A DNA stretch of 64,000 nucleotides from Methanosarcina barkeri 3 (lineage in GTDB: Archaea; Halobacteriota; Methanosarcinia; Methanosarcinales; Methanosarcinaceae): positions 2,542,001-2,606,000 of the forward strand of contig NZ_CP009517.1 of NCBI RefSeq assembly GCF_000970305.1, given 5' to 3'. A model generated the notes under the pieces. That model was not told where the DNA came from and searched no databases. It was given only the letters and a program-made list of their open reading frames with translations. Below are positions 54,664 through 62,773 of the stretch, one piece after another (position 1 is the first letter of the stretch; every line of letters begins with the position of its first letter). The translations under genes and the position numbers were made by a program.

Positions 54664-56232
54664 ATGGGAAATATGAATAGAAAAAAGACTATACTTAAGA
54701 TAGGTTTAATTTCAATAGGTCTAATCTTGCTTTTAGTTTCATCGATAGCATTGGCAGCTATTGAGAGTGATACAGGAAACGCCATTATAAAAGACGATTA
54801 TGCTTCATCTTCAGCGTTGGCAACTACTGAGGAAAGCGCTTCGTCCAAGGTCATTGAGACTAAAATAAGTAGTAGCGGATTAGCACACTCTCCTGACATC
54901 TATGGTAACAGAATAGTATGGACGGATTATCGCGGTGAAGAGTGCAACATTTACATGTACGATTTTTCTACTAAAAAAGAAAGTCAGATCTCCACCTCTG
55001 GAATGATACACGGCAGTCCTGCTATCTATGGTAACAAGATAGTATGGGGGGACTCAACCAACTATAGTAGTATTCACATATATGATATATCTACCCAGAA
55101 AGATACTGAGATTCCAGGAAATACTGAAAAACCTGCTATCTACGGTGATAAAGTAGTCTACGATGACTACTATAATATCTACATATACAATCTTTCTACT
55201 TCCCAGAAAACTCAGGTAACCCCCAGCGGACCAGTATACTATCCTGCTATTTATGGTAACATTATAGTATGGCAAGGCGATAGCGGTGCAGGAAACTGGA
55301 ATATCTACATGTATGATCTATCTACTAAAAAGGAAACGCAGATAACCACCAGTGGATCAGCAGAGGGCTCTACTATCTATGGTAACAGGATAGTATACGC
55401 CGATACTCGGAATGGAAACACTGATATCTACATGTATAATGTCTCCACTAAAAAGGAAACTCAGATAACCAGCAGTCCAGACGTTCAGGCATTTCCTGCT
55501 ATCTATGGTGACAGGATAGTGTGGGAGGATGATGGCGGGAAGGATGATGGTGGAACAAATCATGGTATCTACATGTATGATATTTCCACTAATCAGAAAA
55601 TGAAAATCAGCGCCAAAGGATCAGCCTACTCTCCTGCTATCTACGGTAACAGCATAGTATGGCAATATAATAATGAGAAATGGAAATCTGACATTTACAT
55701 GGCTACTGTTGGAGTACCACAACCAAAATCACCTGTTGCCGCATTCTCTGCGTCTCAAACTTCAGGATATGCTCCACTGAAAGTAAAATTTACTGACAAA
55801 AGTGCCAATAGTCCAACTTCATGGAAGTGGAGTTTTGGAGATGGAAAAACTTCAACAGTCAAGAGTCCTGCATATACCTACACTAAAGCCGGAAAATATA
55901 CTGTCAGCTTAACAGTAAAGAATGTGGCTGGAACAAGTACGAAAACAGTAAAGAATTATATTGTCGTAAACACGTTGAAATCCCCAGTTGCTGCATTTTC
56001 AGCTTCTCCACGTTCAGGAAAAGCTCCACTTAAAGTTCAGTTTACTGACAAGAGCTCCAACAACCCCACTTCCTGGAAATGGAGCTTTGGAGACAAAACG
56101 TATTCAACAGCCAAAAACCCTGTACATACATATAGTAAAGCCGGAAAATATACTGTCAGTTTAACAGTAAAGAATGCAAAAGGAAGTAACACTAAAACAA
56201 TATCTGGATATATTGTAATAGCCAAAAAATGA
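54664..56232 (+). CDS. Secreted beta-propeller surface protein with two PKD domains
   Basis: A 522-residue exported protein. Signal peptide about residues 10-33. About seven repeats of about 45 residues follow (about 60-345), each with IYGNRIVW or similar, then an INIYMYDLSTKKETQI-type strand, forming a propeller related to TolB/surface-layer repeats. Two PKD domains come next (about 355-435 and 442-520) with WSFGDG and WSFGDK. It resembles other Methanosarcina cell-surface proteins. An alternative ATG lies three codons downstream of 54664. Confidence 0.85.
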   Translation: MGNMNRKKTILKIGLISIGLILLLVSSIALAAIESDTGNAIIKDDYASSSALATTEESASSKVIETKISSSGLAHSPDIYGNRIVWTDYRGEECNIYMYDFSTKKESQISTSGMIHGSPAIYGNKIVWGDSTNYSSIHIYDISTQKDTEIPGNTEKPAIYGDKVVYDDYYNIYIYNLSTSQKTQVTPSGPVYYPAIYGNIIVWQGDSGAGNWNIYMYDLSTKKETQITTSGSAEGSTIYGNRIVYADTRNGNTDIYMYNVSTKKETQITSSPDVQAFPAIYGDRIVWEDDGGKDDGGTNHGIYMYDISTNQKMKISAKGSAYSPAIYGNSIVWQYNNEKWKSDIYMATVGVPQPKSPVAAFSASQTSGYAPLKVKFTDKSANSPTSWKWSFGDGKTSTVKSPAYTYTKAGKYTVSLTVKNVAGTSTKTVKNYIVVNTLKSPVAAFSASPRSGKAPLKVQFTDKSSNNPTSWKWSFGDKTYSTAKNPVHTYSKAGKYTVSLTVKNAKGSNTKTISGYIVIAKK

Positions 56233-56404
56233 GCAGTCTAAATAAGGGACATTAAAAGAGGTCAAACTTAAAGAGGAGTGGGGACTAAATTAAAAGTACT
56301 ACAGACTATATTCTGAGTAAAACACCACTAACCATATTTAGAGGAGTAAAAGATACTTTCCCGGAGCAGTAATGTTTATTTCAACGTAGAGCAGATTTAC
56401 TTTT

Positions 56405-57076
56405 ATGGGTATATCGGGGAAAACACACCTTAGGGGAGCCAATCTTATAGGAGCTGAACTTCAAGGAGCGGACTTTCAAGAGGCTGACCTTGTAAAAACT
56501 AACCTTGAAGGAGCTGACCTTCGAGGAGCTAACCTTAAAAAGGCTGATCTTCGAGGAGCCAACCTTTCAGATACTCATCTTCTTGAAGGTAAAGGAGCTA
56601 ATCTTCAGGAAGCTAACCTCCAAGAAGCTAATCTACAGGGAGCTAGCCTTGTAAAAACTAATCTTGAACAGGCTAACCTTGAAAGAGCTAACTTTCAACT
56701 GGCTAACCTTCATCTGGCGAACCTTAAAGGAGCTAACCTTAAAAAGGCTAACTTTCAGGTGGCTAATCTTGAGGGAGCTAATCTGCAGGGAACTAATCTT
56801 GAGGAGGCTGACCTGTATGGAGCTGGCCTTCAAGAGGCAAACCTTCAAGAAGCTAACCTTAGAGGCGCTAACCTCTATGGAGCAGACCTTCACAAAGCCC
56901 ATCTTCTGAAAACTGATCTTGAGGAAGCAAACCTTGAAAGAGCTAACCTTACAGGAGCTCGTGATTTATCTATTGAGCAAGCTTCTAAAGTGAAAACACT
57001 TTATAACGCAAAATTAGACGAGGAGATTCTGGTTCCATTAAAAGAGAAATATCCTTCCCTATTTGAAAAAACCTGA
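56405..57076 (+). CDS. Pentapeptide-repeat protein
   Basis: A 223-residue protein made almost entirely of A(D/N)LxxA pentapeptide repeats (about residues 8-190), predicted to fold as a right-handed quadrilateral beta-helix. The last 30 residues form a separate tail with SKVKTLYNAKLDEE and KYPSLFE. The same tail occurs in the pentapeptide protein at 61305. No signal peptide or membrane segment. Some pentapeptide proteins mimic DNA to protect gyrase; most have no known role. Confidence 0.8.
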   Translation: MGISGKTHLRGANLIGAELQGADFQEADLVKTNLEGADLRGANLKKADLRGANLSDTHLLEGKGANLQEANLQEANLQGASLVKTNLEQANLERANFQLANLHLANLKGANLKKANFQVANLEGANLQGTNLEEADLYGAGLQEANLQEANLRGANLYGADLHKAHLLKTDLEEANLERANLTGARDLSIEQASKVKTLYNAKLDEEILVPLKEKYPSLFEKT

Positions 57077-57111
57077 TGATTGACCGAATATTACCAGAAC
57101 TTCCATTATAA

Positions 57112-57226
57112 GTTTTTAGTATTACGGTTCCGAAGTTTTGCATAAAACTTGATTTTTTAATAGATCAGCAGATCACAGATATTTTCCAAGAAATAAGGAA
57201 TTGATTTTGGAATCAAAGCACTAGTA
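57112..57226 (+). repeat. Dispersed roughly 110-bp repeat, second copy
   Basis: Aligns with 27945-28056 in the same orientation: CATAAAACTT, AGATCAC, TTTTCCA, AAGGAATTGATTTTGGA and CAAAGCACTAGTA occur in the same order and spacing. Noncoding in both places. Confidence 0.6.
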
Positions 57227-57375
57227 TTACGATCTTCCAATAGAGTTTATATATATCCAGCCTAAGAATAATACTTTTTGACGTTTCAATCCTTTACAGA
57301 ATCTAAGTGAATTGTATTCAAATTGTTAGACAACTACAATATTTATAGTAAGATTATAAAAGAAAAGAATAAGTA

Positions 57376-57609
57376 TCATAATGCAACCTCAAATGGATAA
57401 ACCTCTTCCCATTTATCACCCATAATCGAACTAATGCTTCCTTCTTCTATTATCATCTGCATTGTATCTCCCTCTAATCTAATTGTTATGAGGTTTCCAC
57501 TTTCATAATAATCACATTTAACTGGAGACGAATCTCCATAGTGTAAAATGGCAGTACCACAGTCATACAAAACAAGATAACTTTCTCCTGATTTGAATTT
57601 TCGTTTCAC
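57376..57609 (-). CDS. Small protein of unknown function
   Basis: A 77-residue protein with alternating hydrophobic and polar residues (SYLVLYDCGTAILHYG; LITIRLEGDTMQMIIEEG), suggesting a small beta-barrel. Starts at ATG 57609. No family recognised. It lies alone between the pentapeptide-repeat gene and a repeat-rich gap. Confidence 0.45.
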   Translation of the reverse strand: MKRKFKSGESYLVLYDCGTAILHYGDSSPVKCDYYESGNLITIRLEGDTMQMIIEEGSISSIMGDKWEEVYPFEVAL

Positions 57610-58085
57610 GCGGAGATCTCCCGATAATTTCTTCTGGAATACTTTATGAACTTTTTTACAATTTAATACATTAATTCTTTATTAATTTTTTGGTTTAGTT
57701 GCTTTTAGTCCCTCCTTATTCGGGTATGAATTTTCACTGACGATTGAGCTTAATCTGATTATAAGCAACAGATTTTAGCAGGAATAACCTTACAAGTACT
57801 CAAAATGAATACAATGGTAATACGATAGTAATACATGATAATACAATATAGTACAATGATATTATAATGATAATATAATATAGTACAATGATATTACGAT
57901 GATAGTACAATGATAATATAATGGTAAATCTGTTTAAATCATCCTTGAAAAAGAGCTTAAATGTGGCTTTAAGTTGTACAATCAGAAGTAAAATCTGACC
58001 TTAAAGCAAGAATCGAAGTACTAAAAAAGGAAGTTTGTAAAGGCTCTAAATCCAAAAGTAGAGACAATAAAGTCAAAAAAGAAAA

Positions 58086-58125
58086 TAGGCCCTTTAAGAT
58101 TAAAACTCAGGTCCTCAACCGTGTA
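58086..58125 (-). other. Decayed 3' half of tRNA-Val (integration footprint)
   Basis: Forty bases on the minus strand starting with TACACGG and ending with GGGCCTA. They align without gaps to the remnant at 62501-62540, with about 31 of 40 identical. T-loop bases are mutated (TTTTAAT), so it is not functional. Confidence 0.55.
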
Positions 58126-58153
58126 AAGGCTTGAGCATAAACAACGAAAAAAC

Positions 58154-58176
58154 CGTTATTGGCTAGCCAAATAACG
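58154..58176. other. 23-bp palindrome
   Basis: CGTTATT-GGCTAGCC-AAATAACG, imperfect only by one base at the join. It lies 28 bp beyond the decayed tRNA-Val remnant. It could be a protein-binding site or a hairpin. Confidence 0.5.
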
Positions 58177-58261
58177 TAATCTTTTCTTACTCATTAAAAG
58201 GGGAACCAAGTCACTAGAAAATTGTTTCATAAAATGAAAAATTATAATAAGACATGGATAA

Positions 58262-60610
58262 TTAATGTGCCTTACGAGTTTTTGACAATATAAGTCCTGC
58301 AATAACCAGGATTAAAATACAGAGATAACTCATGTTAGACCCTACAGACGGTAAATTATTATTTGAAGATTTACTCGGGAATGATACATTAACAGCTTCA
58401 CATACGGAACCGTAAGTTTGAGACTGCGCAGTGATTCTCACAGTGTATGTTTTTCCAGAATAGTTAGTAACTATAAAAGAGTCAGTTACCACTCCTATAG
58501 GGTTACTTACGTTGTCATTAGTACCTGGAATTCCACATGGCACAAATGTTTTTCCACGACCCATAGTGCCCAATACAAAAGTCAGATTGCTGGACTGTGA
58601 TGAAGAATCATAATAACTTGCATTAATATACGCTGCAGTATTGTTTATCTGTTTAGAAGTACAGTTTGCACTGATCACAGTCTTCACAACAGGTATTGCA
58701 GATGTGGTATTTGCAGGCGTTACAGATGTGGTATTTGCAGGTGTTACAGATAGGGTACCTGCAGGTATTTTAATAGTGTACTGGTCCAGATCAGGCGTCA
58801 ATTTGTGAGTGTACTTTTGTCCATCTAAAGTTATTGTTACAATTTTATATGTGACACCTTGAGTCAAATGGAAATTTGCTCTACCTTCCTTATTCGTCCA
58901 GGCGCAAAAATTAGGTTTTTCATTAGCTGGGTCATTATTTGGTGTGTAAATCTGAACCTCACATCCATAAATCCTTTCATTTGAATTATTAGAAATATAT
59001 AATTGTACATAGTGTGGTGCACAATAATCAGGTGCTTCCACCATTTTCAAGTTTATTTCCGTGTTTATGCCTGTCATGTTTACTGGCAATTCCGGATCGT
59101 TAAGGTAGCCTGTTGCTGAAGCAGTTAAACAGTACTTACCTTTTTCACTGTTCACAGTGAACTGGTAAAGTCCATCAACATCAGTAATTTGAATAGAATT
59201 CCACGTATTATTTGATAATGTAACTACAGCATTCTGAACAGGTTGGCCTGTTTTTGCGTCTGTTAAATATCCAAATATGCCGGAAGAAACTGTAGCCGAT
59301 TTTTTGCCACTTACTGTGAACAAACTTACAGGACTGCTGTATACCCATGAATTATGAACGTCATCACGTGCACCGATTTTTATAGTAAATGCTCCATTGT
59401 GGTTTATTGGCACACTTGCAGATGTTTGAGAAGTGTTAAGGCTGTATATTAAGTGAGAAGAGTCGAACTTTGATGTACTGTTATATACGTTGATAGAATA
59501 CCTGGTTGCATTCAAATATGCCCAGCTTATGCTTACATACCCGTTAACAGTTGAAATCGTACTGCCATCCGCTGGAAAAGTAACAGAAGGTTCTACAGAA
59601 CCATTGTAAACAGGTAAATTTCTTGTACCGTTTTCTGCAACATACCCACAGTCTTTTGTACCCCTGGAGCATGAATAGGAGCTGGTTACAATATTATCAG
59701 TTGATTTAATATTCATGCCGTTAATTCCATTAAATTCGGGACTGTTATAGAATATATTGTTTGAAATAGTACCCCTGCCTGAACAAGCACCGTCAGCCTG
59801 GTCTTGATAAATTGTATTTAATTGAAGTGTTGAAAAGATATTATTATTAATCTTAAGGCCTGTTACATTACCTCCCATAACTTCTACGCCAGCATTACCG
59901 GAACCGGTATCGGTATAGAAAGTATTCTTGCAAATTTGAACGTTTTTCGTATTATGGATTTTAATGCAAGAATTTATAAAAGTACCCCAGCAATTATTAA
60001 ATATTAAAATTCCATCACCTGCAGACCATGCATCAAAACTATCATGGCCAGGTTTACATACGGTATTATAAACCTGAACGCTGCTGGTATTTTTTTTACA
60101 GAAAATAAAGTCCCCCATACTATATTGCATTTTTAAGTCGTGAATAACTGCATTTGAACAGCCGGATAAAAGAACTCCTTTTTCATACTCCCTATACTTG
60201 TTTTTTGCTGCATGCATTTTACTTAAAGATCCCCAACCACCATCAATTAAGAAATTTGAAATTTCAATATCAGAAATGCCTTCACAGTTAATAATATTTT
60301 GAGTTGCAAAATTAGATTCGGGATTGTCACAATAGATTACTGTAGCACCAATCCCATTTCCGTTAAGAGTTACTCCTGATTTCATGATTATGGGTGAACT
60401 TATGTGAAACGTGGTCGATGCAAGCTGTACAGTGTCACCTGAATTCGCTGATTGTATGGCAGCGTTGATAACTTTCTGGTCGTCTGAGCCTGTAGGGCTA
60501 AAAGAAGTCCCTGGGCCGACATCGATAATTTCAGCTGAACAACTTGCTGAAGAAAAACATATAAACAAAAGTAGAGAAATATAAAAATTAGTAGGTTTAA
60601 TACTTATCAT
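58262..60610 (-). CDS. Surface-anchored right-handed beta-helix (pectate-lyase-like) protein
   Basis: A 782-residue exported protein. Signal peptide about residues 10-27. A parallel beta-helix follows (about residues 30-330), with GVTLNGNGIGATVIYCDN and a run of short NN-rich turns. Next come a fibronectin-like domain (about 345-445), a carboxypeptidase-regulatory-like domain (GYLTDAKTGQPVQNAVVTLS, about 450-525), a further beta domain, and TPANTTS repeats. The C-terminal anchor is NMSYLCILILVIAGLIL followed by a basic tail. This is a cell-surface protein; polysaccharide binding or cleavage is possible but catalytic residues cannot be assigned. Confidence 0.8.
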   Translation of the reverse strand: MISIKPTNFYISLLLFICFSSASCSAEIIDVGPGTSFSPTGSDDQKVINAAIQSANSGDTVQLASTTFHISSPIIMKSGVTLNGNGIGATVIYCDNPESNFATQNIINCEGISDIEISNFLIDGGWGSLSKMHAAKNKYREYEKGVLLSGCSNAVIHDLKMQYSMGDFIFCKKNTSSVQVYNTVCKPGHDSFDAWSAGDGILIFNNCWGTFINSCIKIHNTKNVQICKNTFYTDTGSGNAGVEVMGGNVTGLKINNNIFSTLQLNTIYQDQADGACSGRGTISNNIFYNSPEFNGINGMNIKSTDNIVTSSYSCSRGTKDCGYVAENGTRNLPVYNGSVEPSVTFPADGSTISTVNGYVSISWAYLNATRYSINVYNSTSKFDSSHLIYSLNTSQTSASVPINHNGAFTIKIGARDDVHNSWVYSSPVSLFTVSGKKSATVSSGIFGYLTDAKTGQPVQNAVVTLSNNTWNSIQITDVDGLYQFTVNSEKGKYCLTASATGYLNDPELPVNMTGINTEINLKMVEAPDYCAPHYVQLYISNNSNERIYGCEVQIYTPNNDPANEKPNFCAWTNKEGRANFHLTQGVTYKIVTITLDGQKYTHKLTPDLDQYTIKIPAGTLSVTPANTTSVTPANTTSAIPVVKTVISANCTSKQINNTAAYINASYYDSSSQSSNLTFVLGTMGRGKTFVPCGIPGTNDNVSNPIGVVTDSFIVTNYSGKTYTVRITAQSQTYGSVCEAVNVSFPSKSSNNNLPSVGSNMSYLCILILVIAGLILSKTRKAH

Positions 60611-60806
60611 ATATCTTTCTATAGTATTACTCTTTTATATTTTTTACTTCCGCCGCCTTTTTATTATCAAAGTAAAAGGTAAATCACGAGTAACCAAAGA
60701 GATCATAATTTCCATTTTTGAATCATCTAACTTATTTTACAGTATTTACCGAATCTTCAACTAATGTGACTGTAAGATTTAATACTGTTTTTCTTTTTGT
60801 TTTTTA

Positions 60807-61142
60807 TTACAATCTAAAAACTAGTATCAATCCAACGAGAAATCCAAACCCGTAAACAGATAGTTTGTTAAGAGGTTCATCTTGTATTTCCGTATAAATA
60901 TCGTATATTCCAACCACAGAAATTATAATCCCAATTAGACCCAGTATAATTATGAGACGACTAATGAATGAATCTAGATCAAATAAAGAATTTGAATTAT
61001 TTGATACATTGGTTGTGGCATTAGAAATAGTTGTTAGTACAAGAGTTAGGTAGTAAATTGGATCTAATGAAACTCCATATTTGATAGGAATTGCTATTGT
61101 AAATCCTAAACAAAAACCTTCGATGAATAACTTACGATACAT
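60807..61142 (-). CDS. Small membrane protein of unknown function
   Basis: A 111-residue protein with about four hydrophobic segments (EGFCLGFTIAIPI, PIYYLTLVLTTI, LIIILGLIGIIISVVGIYDI, YGFGFLVGLILVF). No family recognised. It lies between the beta-helix gene (same strand) and a divergent pentapeptide-repeat gene. Confidence 0.5.
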   Translation of the reverse strand: MYRKLFIEGFCLGFTIAIPIKYGVSLDPIYYLTLVLTTISNATTNVSNNSNSLFDLDSFISRLIIILGLIGIIISVVGIYDIYTEIQDEPLNKLSVYGFGFLVGLILVFRL

Positions 61143-61304
61143 ACTAAAACTATGACATTAAACATATATTAAACATGATCAGTTCTTATACATATTTTCG
61201 TCTTATCTTTCGATCTACTCTTCCTTTGGATATAAATGATAATGTTTATTTGAGTTCACAGTCGATTAAGGATAATTTTATTTTTCAAGTAAAGGACATG
61301 GATT

Positions 61305-62333
61305 ATGGCACTAAAAAAGGAAGCATATGAGAATGTAAGAGAACACAAACTATTGATATGGATTCTTATTGTTTTTGCTGTTGCTCTTGTGTTTATTGCC
61401 TTACTTCTTGGTTATTTAGTATTCACATATCCTGTAAATCAAGTATCTCAATATGGAATAACTAACGCAACAGAAAAAGCTAATTTAATTAATCAATATC
61501 GTACGACTTCAATTCAATTAATCTCTATTTTTGCTCAAATATTCGGTGGTATTGCCGTTTTGATTGGTATTTATTTTGCTTGGGGAAATCTTACAACTGC
61601 TAGGGAAGGTCAGATTACTGAACGCTTTACTCGAGCTGTAAATCAATTAGGAGCTATTGATCAATCAGGAAATCCGGCAATAGAGATTAGATTGGGTGGA
61701 ATATATGCCCTTGAGAGAATTGCAGATAGATCTGGTAAGGACTACTGGCCAATTATGGAGATTTTAACAGCTTATATTAGGAAAAATTCACCCATAGAAA
61801 ATTACAATATAAAAACTGAGGACATTAAAAATCAAGATAAAGTTTCTTTTGATATTCAAGCAATTCTTACTGTCATTAAAAGACGCAGATACTTCTTTAA
61901 TTCTGGCGAGTCAGATTGTTTAGACCTGCATGAAACTTGTTTAAATGGGGCTAACCTTAAAGGGGCTCATCTTGAGAAGGTTAACCTTTACCGGGCTAAC
62001 CTCAAAAAGGCTGATCTTGAAGGTGCCTATCTTCAAGAAGCTGATTTTCTAGCAGCCAAACTAAGGTCAGCTAATCTTAAAAAGGCTAATCTTTGTGGAG
62101 CTGATCTTGAGGAGGCTAATCTTTGTGGAGCTGATCTTGAAGGAGCACACCTTAAAGATGTTAACTCTTCTCCAGAGTTTCCCGGTCTAGATGCAATCGT
62201 ATCAGTTGACCAGCTGTCTAAAGTAAAAACGCTTTATAACGCTGAATTAGATGATGAGCTAGAAAAAATATTAAGAGACAATCATCCTTATCTATTTTCT
62301 CCTACAGGAAAGCACCCTGAAGATTACTTCTGA
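61305..62333 (+). CDS. Membrane-anchored pentapeptide-repeat protein
   Basis: A 342-residue protein with three parts. Two membrane segments (about residues 17-41 and 64-92) come first. Then a conserved domain (QITERFTRAVNQLG; LGGIYALERIADRSGKDYWPIMEILTAYIR, about residues 100-165), well known in bacterial and archaeal pentapeptide proteins. Then pentapeptide repeats (about 205-283) and a tail with SKVKTLYNAELDDE. The tail matches the protein at 56405. Function unknown; some relatives lie near defence or stress genes. Confidence 0.8.
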   Translation: MALKKEAYENVREHKLLIWILIVFAVALVFIALLLGYLVFTYPVNQVSQYGITNATEKANLINQYRTTSIQLISIFAQIFGGIAVLIGIYFAWGNLTTAREGQITERFTRAVNQLGAIDQSGNPAIEIRLGGIYALERIADRSGKDYWPIMEILTAYIRKNSPIENYNIKTEDIKNQDKVSFDIQAILTVIKRRRYFFNSGESDCLDLHETCLNGANLKGAHLEKVNLYRANLKKADLEGAYLQEADFLAAKLRSANLKKANLCGADLEEANLCGADLEGAHLKDVNSSPEFPGLDAIVSVDQLSKVKTLYNAELDDELEKILRDNHPYLFSPTGKHPEDYF

Positions 62334-62773
62334 AATAAAAGAGCAACTCTTATAAAAAACTAAGCTAAAACTTAAATTTCGACAAAATCGAAAAAAATAA
62401 CAATCGTTAACCAGAAGTAAAATTTGATCTTGAAGCAAGAATTGAAGTATTGGGAAAAAGCTCAATACGCTTTTAGAATCCGAAATAAGACTCTAAAAAG
62501 TGGGCCCGCTGAGATTCGAACTCAGGACCTCCGCCGTGTACTGTTGCCTTATAAAAATATACCACATTTACTTACTTTTTCTCGACCAAATACCATCCTA
62601 TTCCTGTATGTTCTGTAATGTTAAGTAAACAAGCGAATTTCATAAAAAAGGATTGATAAAATTATTATTGTCAACCTTTCACTGATCTATGTGTCAAAAA
62701 CTAAATCGAAAAACAGATGTTACTATATCGAGTTATAATGTTAAATTTTATACTATTGTGGTTAGTGATAAAT
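62334..62773. other. Intergenic region with tRNA-Val remnant and duplicated flank
   Basis: 62415-62500 resembles 57985-58085 (EVKFDLEARIEVL-type frame, interrupted). The tRNA remnant follows. The 64-residue plus-strand frame at 62424-62618 contains the antisense of the tRNA T-arm and is an artefact. Confidence 0.5.
62501..62540 (-). other. 3' half of tRNA-Val (UAC), attachment-site footprint
   Basis: On the minus strand the 40 bases run from TACACGGCGGAGGTC (anticodon TAC at the first base) through a perfect T-arm CTGAG-TTCGAAT-CTCAG to CGGGCCC plus discriminator A. That is exactly tRNA positions 34-73. The 5' half is absent, so this is not a tRNA gene. Archaeal SSV-type integrases recombine within tRNA genes near the anticodon, leaving precisely such halves. 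Confidence 0.75.

Larger units (their letters stand above)
57610..58261. other. Repeat-rich intergenic region containing a tRNA-Val remnant
   Basis: From about 57809 to 57920 there are degenerate ATAATACAATGATATTA-type repeats. From about 57985 a protein-like frame (SEVKSDLKARIEVLKKE and on) runs into the tRNA remnant at 58086-58125. The equivalent sequence recurs at about 62415-62500, followed there by the better preserved tRNA remnant. A palindrome lies at 58154-58176. Confidence 0.45.

Noticed and set aside
62501-62540. Functional tRNA-Val gene
   Set aside because: Only positions 34-73 are present; no D-arm, no 5' acceptor and no upstream half.
62424-62618. 64-residue protein containing GPAEIRTQDLRRV
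   Set aside because: This motif is the antisense translation of a tRNA T-arm, a common annotation artefact; here it marks the tRNA-Val remnant.
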